Positions 23,009 through 34,315 of a DNA stretch of 64,000 nt are shown here, one piece after another. The notes beneath the pieces are model-generated. The model was not told the origin of the DNA, searched no databases, and was given only the letters and a program-made list of their open reading frames with translations. The position numbers and the translations under genes are program-made. Position 1 is the stretch's first letter. Every line of letters begins with the position of its first letter. The stretch is from Heliocybe sulcata (Eukaryota; Basidiomycota; Agaricomycetes; Gloeophyllales; Gloeophyllaceae): the NCBI GenBank assembly GCA_004369045.1, contig ML213528.1, positions 293,662 through 357,661 on the forward strand, read 5' to 3'.

Positions 23009-25790
23009 CCACCAAGAGTGAAAACAGTACCAGCTGCGGTCGCCCAGGCTGGGTGAAAGGCACCAAGTTGAAGTTCCTGCATAGTTTTAATCAAGACTTT
23101 CTGGACACTGTGGCAAGCGGGTCGAAGGACCGTATCTCTGAACTATACACAAATGTGACAAAATTGTGGTTTGCTCGTTTCGGCTACGACACGTCCTTGG
23201 ACGCAGATTCAGAACCAATTGATTCTGATATCACTATTGAGGACCTTCGAAATCTCCCCGTCCCAGATACTGAGCCTCTCGAGGCGGAACGGCGTGCAAG
23301 CCTTTATGGTACAGCTCGGCTGGTAAGGACCAACACTCTGGCGCAATCTGAGATATCACTGAATTTCTCTATTTTAAGAAAATCGCGGAGTGGTTCCGCC
23401 ATCAGCACCGCAAGGTTCTGAAGACCAACGTGGACTCCCTTTTCACGGAGATGATCCAGACCATCACCGAGACTGCCGCCCCACCCGTCTGTCGCCAGCA
23501 GGAGGCTCAAGCATACGGCCAGTACTATGCTGACCGTGTCAGAGACGCTGTCGCCCACAATTGGCAAACCTCTATAACCGCATGGGAGAAGAATGTTCAG
23601 GACGGCCTCACAGACGAAAAGTGCCCGGTCGCCATGGCGGTGTGCAACAACACCTTGCGTCGGCTTCTGCAGGGTGAGAGTGACGAAGTACCCCAAGATG
23701 TCCGTGACCGCATCGAGAAGGCTCACAGCAATGCCCTTGCGGCAAGGGAGAAAAGGAATGAAGGTGGGGAATCAACAGCCGAGGACTATCACAAGTACGT
23801 ACATACTGCCGCCAATTTTTACAGCTCGCTGACTGCTATGGCAGAAATATCCAAGAAGCTGCAAGTTATGTTGTACCTTGGCTGCAATATATCTGCATGA
23901 GGATGGGAGTGAAAGGGTCGTTACTCCTTGGTGGGCCGATGCCTGATAATGGAGGAAATATTGACATCCTTTCGTGCGTATTTTCTGAACACGCTTCAGC
24001 TCGTGGATGCTGAATTAGCTTTTATAGCATACATGAAGGCTACACCCTGGGTGTCAACGCGGTAAATTGGATGCAGCATGATCCAGCATCTTATGAGGAT
24101 GTAGAGAAGTCCTATCGTAGGTTTCTTGAGAAGTGCTTTAGTACGTACCTCTCCTGACTAGCCTTCCCTCGGTGCTTATCTGTTATCCATAGCCGCTGAA
24201 GACTGCAAACATCGAGTGCTGTCCGGTGACGCATCCGCTGACAATGACAGCGAGGCCGCAAGCACTAGCGCAAGTACAGTGCAGCCTGCTGTTTTCCGTC
24301 CTCGGACAATCATGGCACCACAGATCTCGACCTCTACCAAGCCCACGCACGTGCAGACGAGTTCGTTAATCCAGCCGATGCCTCCATCCTCACCTTTGCC
24401 TCCGGATGCAGCAATGGACGGACTGGGCCCCACTCCTCCGCCTGTCACGCCGAGCTTGAACTCCTCTCAGTTACCTGATGTAGCCAGCCTGTCCCTGACA
24501 CAGCCGCCTGATGCACCTAGCACGGCCTTGACTCAGTCTCATGGTGCACTCGGTGCAGCTCCAACTCAGCCACCATCTGCTCCCGGCCCGACGCCCACTC
24601 AGACCACGCGTACGCCGAGCCCCGCTCCAACTCAGCCACCATCTGCTCCCGGCCCGACGCCCACTCAGACCACGCGTACGCCAAGCCCTGCTCCAACTCA
24701 GCCACCATCTGCTCCCGGCCCGACGCCCACTCAGACCATGCGTAGGCCGAGCCCCGCTCCAACTCAGCCACCACATACACCAAGCCCCGCTCCTACTCAA
24801 CCACCTAGGACAGTGAGCCCGGCTCTTATTCAGCCACCACATACGCCGAGCCTGCCTCCCAGCCAGCCAGTGAGTGCTGATCTACTGCACTGCCCACCAC
24901 CTCCTCCCCGCCGATTGCGGGCTCTTCGTGGCGATTCCACGGCAGGTCCTGCCATGCCCATTGGCCATGCTGGCAGCGGCGCACCTCCTTGCAGGTCATC
25001 GGCTGGGTCGGGAGACCTAACTTCGCTCGCATTCCTACGGACGGACAGGGATAAGATGCTATGGCCGAAGTGGCTCCAGGACTTCTACACCATGGCAGTT
25101 GCGCTCACCTGGGGCAATGACTGGGTGGTCCTACTCAAAACATTCATAGCCTTTCAGCGACACCATAACTTCGGCATCAGGCATAGTGAGAGCCTACCTC
25201 CTGCGCCTCATCGGCCTGCTATAATCGGCAACTGGAAGAACAATGCAAAATCCTGGAGTCATGGCCGTTCTCCATGGAATGCAATGGCCACCAACGCATA
25301 TCCTTTCGACGCCACAATATCGAACTGGTGGACGTGGTGGAAGAATCTCCAGCCTGATGGCCGATCAGAAGGAGTCACGTACCTGCCCCCGGAAGGGGAT
25401 GATCTGTCGCAGCTGGATTGGGCCCCCTTGGCACGAGCGGGGAGCAATGGGTTCATCGAGGTGATGGTGGTCCTAGTATGGTGGGGGCTGCATGGTCGGC
25501 GTTTAGGTAAGGATTTGTCAGATATGTCAGCTGCAGTCAAGGACGTCCGGCGGGTCATCCTTGCCATGATCGACTGGGGTGGTGAGGAGCAGGAGACCTC
25601 CAAGGACGCTGGGTTGAAAGGCAAGAAGACTAAGGCACGAAACTCGACAGGGGCAGCAAGAGATGGGGGTGCGCGGTCGAAGAATGCGCTGGGCGGACAG
25701 CAAGATGGGAATGTCGAGAAGCCGGGGGAAACTACTCGGTTGAAGCGTCACAGGTGCGTGAAGTTTTTCGTGGTGCTGAGCAAACATTGA
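22969..25790 (+). CDS. KDZ-associated companion protein, agaricomycete type
   Basis: Exons 22969-23322, 23379-23794, 23845-23973, 24028-24140 and 24193-25790 give 869 aa; if a last 55-nt intron (25754-25808) is spliced the gene ends at 25818 with 860 aa. The N-terminal part has the layout of a hypothetical family I associate with KDZ elements in mushrooms: 'GTKLKFLHSFNQDFLD', then 'LYTNVTKLWFARFGYD', then 'LLGGPMPDNGGNIDIL' and 'SIHEGYTLGVNAVNWMQ'. A long proline/threonine-rich linker with a 22-residue repeat follows. The C-terminal domain has 'LWPKWLQDFYTMAV' and 'WWTWWKNLQPD', also typical of this family. The frame is open throughout. Its molecular role is unknown. Confidence 0.72.
24558..24755 (+). 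repeat. 66-bp tandem repeat, three copies, coding
   Basis: Three nearly identical units of 66 bp encode the 22-residue repeat APTQPPSAPGP-TPTQTTRTPSP in the linker of the KDZ companion protein, followed by shorter degenerate units. The near identity suggests recent expansion or homogenisation. Confidence 0.9.
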
Positions 25791-25818
25791 CGCGACTCCC
25801 TGCTACAGACTCCAGTGA

Positions 25819-26752
25819 CTGTCATGGCTGCTCTTTCCTCTCCCGGGCTCTCCGTCATATGCCCTTCCCATCGTGTCACCACTGTCTTCTTGGCTTGAGT
25901 TGCCCATCCCGTCCTCCATTGCCTTCACCTCCGCTGCCTTCATAGCCAGCGCTCATGTGCTTGTCACAGGGACTGTATCTCGCACTACAATCGTCCAGCA
26001 AGTGGGCGTTCTTTTTGGTTTCTTGCGCTATCCGCTATGTGCGGCATCTCGCGCTATGTCAGCACAGCATTGAGCATCCCTTTTGGTATCTTGCACTGTC
26101 TTCCATCTCATGCTATGTCGACGCTCCGTCTAGTACATTGGCGTCTTTCTCGGTTTTTTGCACCTTTCCCGGTCAGTTCATTGTTTGTCTATGTTCTGTC
26201 ATTGCTACCATGTACATATGTTTGGTCATTGTTACATTAAGTCCTTGCTGTGCAATATATTGGTCTTGGTCTGTAATATTGCATGAGACTAATATTGTGA
26301 GTGAAATGGCTGCATGGGCATGACTCCGTCAACCACGAAATTTTTCAATGTTCAACTCGACCAAATTGGGTAATTGTTGACGCAACGGCACCGGTGCTGA
26401 ATAATGACTGACTGCGTCACCTAATTGGGCCATTGTTTTGCTTATGTCACGCTATACACTAATGATGATGACAGTGCCACTTTCTCAGTTCAGGAATGTT
26501 CACTCGGCCAGCCATTTGGTTTGTTCCGTGTTCCGAAGCCATGTGGCCACAGTTGAGGCATTTGCATTGGATCAACATTCCCACATTTCTTTTCGGCATA
26601 TGTCACCCCCAATACCGCGGTCTGGCTTTCGAGGCAAGTTCCTGAGCCACAGGTCCATGGGAGAGGGCCCGTGGACCCAGAGCAAGGGCCGGGAAGGGGC
26701 CAGGAATCAAGCCATAACAGGCAGGTACTGGTTACTGCTACCCTGGTAATGT
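25819..26752. other. Non-coding right end of the KDZ element
   Basis: No gene. A word pattern 'TTTTTGGTTTCTTGCGC' / 'TTTTGGTATCTTGCAC' recurs loosely around 26010-26160. The last 33 bp hold the inverted-repeat word matched at the left end of the element. Confidence 0.45.
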
Positions 26753-26783
26753 GCCATGCAGTACTTACTGTATAGTATAAGTA

Positions 26784-29353
26784 TTAGTCTACTACATAAG
26801 GTGTAGCCAGCCTTCGGACTAATGCAGTCGTGTTGTCGATGCGGTACCGGGTGCTTCCAGACATATTGCGATCGTAATAGCAAGCGCTGTCTTTCCAGAA
26901 GATGCGAGGATCAAATCCCAACTCCTTCTCCTCGAGAGACGGTGATACGCCTCTACGTGGCTCTGGTCTCCGAAAACGCATTTTCAGGCTATTTGCGCAG
27001 ATTCCCACGCTCTGTGCGAGAGTGAGCGTATCCGCGGCGTCGCGCTACGAGCAAAACTCGAGTTTCTGTGGACTTTTCGCTATTTCCGGCAATTCCCGAC
27101 GACTCTCCGATCTCATTCGACAACCGCTCCACTGCTTTGCGTAAGCGCGCGTGCTCATCCCAGCCATCACGGCGGTGTGGCAATACCCTCCCGACAGCGG
27201 CGGTGTTGCACGGCGGTGCTGCGCTGCCTCGGCGGTGCCTTTGCATGTGCTGTCCATCAAGTTTCGAGTCAATTCCGAGGCTGTGCGTGCCTTGCGGGCA
27301 CCGGCGCGGCCTCCACACGGCCCATCAGCGCTTTTTGATGCGGCGCTGTGCGCGTTCCCACGCTCCTTTTGGTATGCGCCGGCTTTGCACATGGTCACTG
27401 TAGTGTACGAAGATTGTTCCCCCTTGTCTGAGGTTTGTGATGGATCATTTTCAGGAGTAGTTTCAGTTTGTTAGCATATGGGACTCGGTTTATTTGATTT
27501 TCTCCGTAGTATACTTAAATCGGACTTCCCGACCCTGTACCCTAGGTTAGCTTCGGCCTTAGGTTAGGTTAGGTCACTGCCTCCCTGTGCAATTCTACTG
27601 TTCCCCTCTCAACTCTGCGTCTCTTATCTCTCTGAGCTTACTGCGTCCACTATCTACTGTCTCTCGTCGCTGCGCTGCTGTTCCCGATTTCCGTTGCTGC
27701 TGCTGTCTGTGTCCCGCCAGACACCAGAGTTTCCCGTTTTTGTGTTGTTCTATTTTTAGCGTCTACATCTATTTTTAGTTAGCGCGCGCGACGTCGCGCG
27801 CCGTCGCGTTTTGATCGCATTCTATTTTTTAGCTTTGATCGCATTTTTCGTTAGAGTATACGTCGCCCTGTGGTTGGCGGTCTCGGCCCTATCCTTATCA
27901 TTGACTCCCTCTGAATGTTTACTATACCCTTCGTCACCCCGGACCTCGCAGCCATCTAGCACCAAGGGATTGGTGCTACGCTTTGTGGTTGTTGTTCCCC
28001 TTTAGGTCTGTGCGGGTTTCGTCGTGTGTTCGTGCCTTTCAACGATATAATGCAAATGATCTGGATGAAGCACATAGGCTCCGAGTGGATGTTGTATTGC
28101 CTTGAATACATTGCTCCTCCGCGATCGAACTGGAACAGTATCACGGACTCCTCACTCATCAACAGAGCGTACACGAAACGCCTGTTTGGTTGCTGCACGA
28201 AGCACTCCCGAGCATAAGTAGCAAGCTGTAACCTATGGGCAGCAAAGTGGTCCGACGACAGCTCTTTCTCGGTCTTGACTTCTATGGCGGCGAGGCACTG
28301 AGCATACGACGCCTTCGGGAGGATATGCTGCTCTTTGGAAATCAACGGGCCAGTCCCGAGGAGTACGATATCTGGCTTGGACTCCAGACTCGTGTCCCCA
28401 CTCTCGTCATGATGCCGCATGACGGTCTTGTGTGTATCAACCGCGCGACGGCGAGTGCTGTCCCTGAAATGATGCACTATCGCGTTGATGTGCTTTAACA
28501 GCGGCTCGTAGATCGCTTTCTCCCTCTTGGGGGCTACCGGGATGCCTTCCCACCTCTGCGTCGTGGCATTGTATCCACGGTAGACAGCAAAGAAAGCACT
28601 GAGAGCGCTCCAATCCTCCAAATTCAGCTTTTCTAAAAGGTTGTTGCCAGCTTTCACCCACATATCAAGGAGTTCTCCCCGCAAGGCGTTGTGCAGCTTC
28701 CCAATACTGTCACTGATCACAGATCCGGAGCTACTGCGTCCGGGCGTATCGTCGAGATCGCCAATCATCAGTGCACCGCGCGATCCTCTAACCGGAGTCT
28801 TTGGGTTGAGGTCACTGCCATCAAGGAGAGAAGGTGGCACGGAAGTTTCTTGTCCAGGAAGTTGCTCTACGGCCTGGTAAGCGTCGAATGCAAGTGTAAC
28901 AGGACGAATGCTAGGCTCACCGGGTTCTGGCTGGGGAGCAATTGTCCGGCACCGGCCCGAGTACGTTTTCGTCACCTTGGGACGAGCCTCTACATCGCCG
29001 GAAGGCTGGTCAGCAGTGGTAATATCAGGCATCTCGATAGTGAGAGAGCGGGGCAAGAGCTGGGGAAATATCGCGTCTGATGTGGTGCTGGTTCCCAAAG
29101 GCTCCTCTCCGGAATCGGATGAAGGTGAGGTCACCCGTTGCTTTCCCTTCAGACCCTTTGAGGAGGCCGGAGGAGGAGATGGACTTGGGCTCTTTTCTAA
29201 GATTGGACCAGGTGTCGGTGAAGGCAGGGGGCGCGCGGGCTGAGACTGAAGATCTGGTTCCTCGGATGGCTGGTGTGGCGCTGTCAGTGAAGAGCGCAAT
29301 GCCCCCGCTGGTGAGCCCAAGGCAGATGAGCTATCATTGTCACTATCGGACAT
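26784..29353 (-). pseudogene. N-terminal part of a FunK1 kinase, interrupted by LTR-like unit C
   Basis: From an ATG at 29353 the minus strand is open to 28042, encoding a proline/serine-rich N terminus and then the FunK1 N-terminal region: 'RWEGIPVAPKREKAIYEPLL', 'SKPDIVLLGTGP', 'HRLQLATYARECFVQQPNR' and 'SVILFQFDRGGAMYS'. LTR-like unit C (26943-28041) follows, and the same frame continues after it at 26942-26784 ('EEKELGFDPRIFWKDSACYY', 'YRIDNTTALVRRL') before a stop. The conserved 'IRGRGTTCW' start of the kinase core, expected next, is absent. A C-terminal fragment of the same family lies on the far side of the KDZ element (12447-12942). Confidence 0.8.
26943..28041 (+). mobile_element. 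LTR-like unit C (1.1 kb), fossil inside a FunK1 pseudogene
   Basis: TG...CA termini, same start and end as unit B and nearly identical along its length. Flanked by ACGG on the left and ACGA on the right, a 4-bp target duplication with one difference. Solo-LTR-like; no internal genes seen. Confidence 0.78.
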
Positions 29354-29490
29354 GCTAAGTGGTGGTGGTGGTGGTGATGATGGTGGTAAGAGAACAAGAA
29401 GCGGGCGTCTGAAAGGCTTCGCTTACCACCTTCTTAACTTGAACATGCCACAAGGCTGCACGCTTATGGGCACGCTTATGGGGAACAATG

Positions 29491-29706
29491 TGTTGGAATT
29501 TCAGTGATGACGGTATTGACGTACGAGCTCGCAAGCTTGTTGATAAGGGGAGGGGGCCGCCGGAGGCGGCCATGGATGAATGTTTACGCACATATCGTAT
29601 ATATTCACGGTATTTCTACGATGTACGCTACGCGATTGCCCTTCGGGCAACCGACGCTCGAGGACAAGCATGTTCTCGCTGTATCGATCTTTGGATTATT
29701 TCTTCA
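29491..29706 (+). repeat. Left LTR
   Basis: 216 bp, TG...CA, matching 32149-32364 with five transitions. Confidence 0.9.
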
Positions 29707-32148
29707 CAATCGCGTATACCCGCTTGGGGGGATCTAAATTCCAAGCAGGCTTCTCGGGGGCAGCCGGAGGCCCGCCGCTCGCTGCGTCGCTGTTATCGCG
29801 CGCATGCTGTCGTGACTTTCCGTCGCCGTCGTCTTGCTGCGCCACCATCTGCTTACTTGACCATCCACTCGTTTATTCGATGCTGTCTAATTTCGGGATG
29901 CCCAAGAACTGTAATACGCGGTGTGCCCTCTCTCGAAGTCCTCAAGAATTGTAATACGAGGCAACACTATGTTCGACGCGCTCAAGAACTGTAATACGAG
30001 GCGAAGACGTACCGAAGAAAAGCCCTCATGAGCTGAGGCAATGAGAAGTCCTCATGAGACGAGGCAATGTTAGAAGTCCCCAAGAGTACGGGGCGGGTTG
30101 TTCATGATGATGAAGACTTTGTCGGAGAGCTGTTGATGAACCACCGTACGTTGCTCGCCATCGCCTTGCGCCTAAGGGTCGCCCGTCGTAGCTCCTCGCG
30201 AGCATGGACTATCGGCCAGATGTCGGAGTTGGGTGACCGGGGTGTACTGCGAGGTTTCGGGGAGTGTTGGTATGCACTGCGTTCAGCACATATCTGTACG
30301 CTAGTCTGAACAGATCAGACGTACCTGCAAATACAAAGGTAGTCAGATGCTCGGAATCTCTAGAATAGCCCATGTTCGAACAGATGTGACTTACTTGGAA
30401 ATACAAAGATGTTCCGGGAGTTTGGCTAGCTGAACGGTTCGCAGCGTAAACAGATCCGACGTTGTCCCAAACACGTAGGGTAGTCACTGGTACGACACGC
30501 CTAGTTACACGGACCTCTGAACAGACATCCTTAGGAAACCTCATCCAATTCGTGCTATGTAGCCTGGACCCTAAATGTTAAACCCTCTTTCAAATTCTTC
30601 ATCTAAGTCCTGCACACGGGATCAGGCAAGTCCCGGGCAATGCATATACGAACTCAGTACTGAGCGAACGCATATACGAACTCAGTACTGAAGATGGCCC
30701 TTGCACACGGACCACCACATCTGACTCAGCGCTCACTCGGCGATTCTCTCTGCTTTCCTCACCACCACCTCCTTCCTCCGACCTGCAATTCGTTGTGCCT
30801 GCAGACGACTTTGGCGACATCCCTAGCGGGTACCCGACTAAGGAGATGGGCTGCCAGTGGGCAAGCTCGTGGTCACAGTGAGCGAGTACAACATTCAGCA
30901 CTTCACGCCTGACGCCCGTCCCCTACGGCCTCGCCTCCTCCTTATCCTACATCCGATATCTCCAGTCCCTGTACGCGCCGGCTGTACTTCACGAAGCTGC
31001 CACCCAACGCCCACCGCCCAACTCTTGCTTGTGCTCGCTGCCTTCCCTGCATGATCATTCGCTGTCGAAAACGCACATGGTGTGAGCGTGCATGACGACC
31101 TTGCGTACCTCCAGTGCATGCTCCAGCAGAGCGTGGGGCTGAGCAAAGTACTTGGGAGGCACAGTCTGCACGTTGCGATAGATGATATGGAAGAGTGCAG
31201 GGGTGAGACCTGAGTCAAAGGTCGAAGGTCCCAATGGCGAAGTCTCAGAGGGACATTGGCTCTCTGTCATCCGGAGATATGTGCGTATTCATCTATGGGC
31301 TTCGATATCTAGAACAGTGGACATTTACTTGATGAACAGATACATGGCTATCATGTACAGCAAGCACGATAGTACCCCACTGCCCTTACACCCGTTCGAC
31401 CTCACCAGCATCCGGCAGCAGGGCACCGTCTCCGTGAACTGCATCGGGCTCATCCAGGCACACTCGGCGTGGACCAGACTATCGAGAGCATCAACTTCGG
31501 CACACCCTTCCTGCACATCATGTACACGATCCTCGTAGGCCTTCTGGTACTGGAGGGATGGACAGCGCTAACTCGGCAGTTATATATGCAACAGGGCTGA
31601 TTTATTCTCAGTGATGTAGGACGGGCGAATGGACACTGCTCCTCGGGGAGTCAGCTGACAGTCAGGCGGTCGCTCTGAGGGAACATGAGTGCGAAGGATG
31701 AGTGCGATCGGGACGCACCACAGCACATGGAGGACATGCTCATATGTTTCCATATTTTCTATATTAAGCGATTATAATTTATGGCTGGGCCGCGAATAAG
31801 GATTATATTTTGAATATCACGGGTTTTCGGCCGGTAGTAAAATAGAACAAGGTAGAGATATTCAGACCTGGTATATACCAGCTGCTCACATCTGTTCGAA
31901 CGGTCGAACATCTGGTGTATGCGGCGGGTTGGAACAGATGAGTATTCATATAAATATAGAGGTATTCGGGACTTTGTGCGGACCGTCTATTCGGGGTCCG
32001 AACAGATGTGTATGATGCGGGACGTCCACATCTGTTCGAACGTTGAACTTGCGTACCTAGAACGCAGTGATGGGAGTGCCGGGATTCGGGGAGTGCGTTG
32101 TCGCTGGGAGTCTACCTCGAGCGCGAGCTTGCTTCGCTCGGGGGAGTG

Positions 32149-32364
32149 TGTTGGAATTTCAGTGATGACGGTATCGACGTACGAGCTCGCAAGCTCGTTG
32201 ATAAGGGGAGGGGGCCGCCGGAGGCGGCCATGGATGAATGTTTACGCGCATATCGTATATATTCACGGTATTTCTATGATGTACGCTACGCGATTGCCCT
32301 TCGGGCAACCGACGCTCGAGGACAAGCACGTTCTCGCTGTATCGATCTTTGGATTATTTCTTCA
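32149..32364 (+). repeat. Right LTR
   Basis: 216 bp, preceded by a polypurine-like tract and followed by the CAATG target duplication. Confidence 0.9.
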
Positions 32365-32369
32365 CAATG

Positions 32370-33360
32370 CGCGGTTGTGCTATTCAGCCGGGCCCAGGTC
32401 CGGCACAGCACGATCACGTGAAATAAGGTCACAGTCGCGCTCGCGTTACGCGTCGCGAATGTCGATTATCGACAATCATGAACTCCAATGCATGCCGACG
32501 TCTCAGTGCGTATTCACCACAGCTCTCATCTGCTCGCGTGATAATATTTGCTCTATAGGGGGTCTAGTGTATGCAAGACGCTAACCTTACGGGTATACGC
32601 GGAGATTCTCACCACAAAAAACAGATCCATGCAACGTCCTGCGAGTGAAATGACCCTACGTCAGCCTGATACACTGCAAAGCACATTACAGACAGGAAGA
32701 CATAAAACAATTATGCATGCGTCGCAAGTGATCACTTGAGCGTCCGTCTCCTCTCACGTATGCCGAGCTCAGTCCCACAAAAGGGGAACACGATCGCCGA
32801 CAGTGAATGTAAGCAGAGTATTCTACATCTTTATCGGGTCCCATACCCCACGCCTGGAATCTGGCCACCTGCGGTCCTTCAAGCCTCCGGCACAGCAGCA
32901 TGAACAAGGAAGCTAATTGTGTTGCACGTATCTCAAAGCCCATAATCCCCCTTTCTCCCGATGGCGTCCCGCTCATACTCTGTACAATAACCTCAATCTT
33001 CCATCTCCCGAGCTCAAGATCAGCTCCGGATTCTGGGGATGAAGAGCCAACCGACTGATCTTATCGCCTGGGATCTCAACCAAGATCAACCGTGAGCGTT
33101 GCCGCATACGAATTGATATTCAAGTTAACAGCTATCAGAGCCAGTGGCGACGTTGTAGGACACGCGGATTTCCTGTCAGTGAACATGCTGAGCGCTGCAC
33201 CCGACACCGTGGCGTTCCCTCGAACGCAATTCCGTGGCCTCTTCGATTATGTCGAGGACTATTCTTCGGGAATTGTCTGCGACTCGGTGCGATCATGTGT
33301 GAGTGTCAGGTACGCATATCCGCGAGCAGAGGATACTGTCCCCTATTATCCTTAAGTAAC
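32370..33360. other. Region with a weak WD40-like patch, no gene called
   Basis: On the minus strand at about 33100-32990 the peptide 'ISRLALHPQNPELILSSGDG' resembles one blade of a WD40 repeat and ends at a possible donor site, but no neighbouring blades were found. An open plus-strand stretch at 33092-33355 is not recognised. Confidence 0.35.
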
Positions 33361-34082
33361 TTAATCTTCCTCGCAGAAATACCTCCCGTCAGGAATCTGG
33401 TCTTCGCTGCCGTTGGCTTTCAAGGCGGAGTCCTGAATTTTTGGTGTCGACCGAGTATTCCACTCGCACTTTTCGGAGTCTGAACTCATACTATCCAACT
33501 TACGCCTGGCTCTCAAGTTTCGCTTAGCTGACCCATCAGTGACAGCAGGGAGGTAATTATTCGCGATATCGTCATCGAGGTTCGCAGTGTCCACGTAACA
33601 ATTCTTACCTTCTAGTTGGCAGCTTAGGCAGAGCGTCGTATTGCTGCAGTATGCACGATTCTTAGGGGCGGTCGCATCGTGACAAGGAAAGGCCGTATGA
33701 CAGAAGGCAACTCTTTAATACGCCCAGATATTATGTGGCGTACGATAAAAGCCCTCAGTAGAATCAGGAACGTATTATTGTATCTCGAAGTTCGACCGCT
33801 GCAACGACCTAAAATTGTCTGTGTTGCTGGCTTGCTGTAGGAAGGCGTCATGCCTGTCTGATGAGTTCTTTTCCTCACCCTCGTGCACGCAAGTACGCAT
33901 CAAACACTGTTTGTCGGTTTTGACGCAGCCAAGGTACCGACATCGATTACTGCCCCGACCTCATGTGAGTGGAAGTAGCCCTCGCCTGCGATGCAATAAC
34001 AACTACCATTGAATTCCCTGGATACAAGGACTTTCCCTGCGGACACGGCGATAAGCAGTGCGAACCAATATATATGCGACAT
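33361..34082 (-). CDS. Candidate small secreted cysteine-rich protein
   Basis: Three exons (34082-33960, 33906-33809, 33712-33361) close to 190 aa. The N terminus, 'MSHIYWFALLIAVSAG', reads as a signal peptide with cleavage near residue 16-20. The mature part has 12 cysteines, including a CxC pair ('SCYC') in exon 1, CLMRTC in exon 2, and 'FCHTAFPCHD', 'YCSNTTLCLSCQLEGKNC' in exon 3; the C terminus is acidic and ends in 'FCEED'. Cysteines fall in one frame across all three exons, which supports the splice model, although the second donor (GTCGTT) is weak and the 96-nt intron is longer than its neighbours. I recognise no family. Size, signal and cysteine content fit effector-like or secreted defence proteins of fungi, but that is inference. 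Confidence 0.5.
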
Positions 34083-34315
34083 AGGATGCTGTAAGGACAA
34101 TTGGACTGAAAAGTCTACAAATACACAATACCGATGTCGGTATATCCAAGCAGCGATCATAAATATACTTGTACAGTTCCACAGAAGCGATGGACGATAC
34201 GATTAACAGAGGGATGCGACAAAACGAGAGATTAAACTTGAGAGATGCAGATGACAGCGATCCAGCGCAGAAGACCGGACCGATATATGCGGCGAAGGGA
34301 GGACGGCCTGCCACT

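Larger units (their letters stand above)
12943..26752. mobile_element. Large KDZ-type DNA transposon with cargo genes (~13.8 kb)
   Basis: The interval holds a KDZ transposase (minus strand), a large AT-rich palindrome with the assembly gap, and two divergent cargo genes. Near the left edge (from 12980) and, inverted, at the right edge (ending 26752) there is a shared word ACATTACCAGG followed by TA-C/G-CAGTA and, a little on, CCTGT, which I take as imperfect terminal inverted repeats. An 11-bp word, GCCATGCAGTA, occurs at 12932-12942 and again at 26753-26763, just outside; it may be a target duplication, though KDZ elements usually make 8 bp and 37 bp separate the left copy from the inverted-repeat word. 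Both outer flanks carry FunK1 kinase sequence. The exact ends are therefore approximate. Confidence 0.65.
29491..32364 (+). mobile_element. Non-autonomous LTR retroelement, Copia-like, fossil that looks whole at its ends
   Basis: Two direct LTRs of 216 bp (29491-29706 and 32149-32364) start TGTTGG and end TTCTTCA. The element is flanked by CAATG at 29486-29490 and 32365-32369, a perfect 5-bp target duplication. A purine-rich tract, GGGGGAGTG, stands directly before the right LTR, where a polypurine tract is expected. The LTRs differ at five of 216 sites, all transitions, so insertion is fairly recent. The 2.44-kb interior shows no recognisable gag or pol, which fits a TRIM- or LARD-like non-autonomous element. 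The Copia label rests on the TGTTGG ends and the tract only. Confidence 0.82.

Noticed and set aside
30599-31560. Coding-like patches inside the LTR element as a gene
   Set aside because: Patches with good codon use change strand and frame and none matches a family; reported only as an odd feature of the element's interior.
32990-33100. Minus-strand WD40-like blade
   Set aside because: A single blade with a stop or donor directly after it; no other blades could be placed around it.
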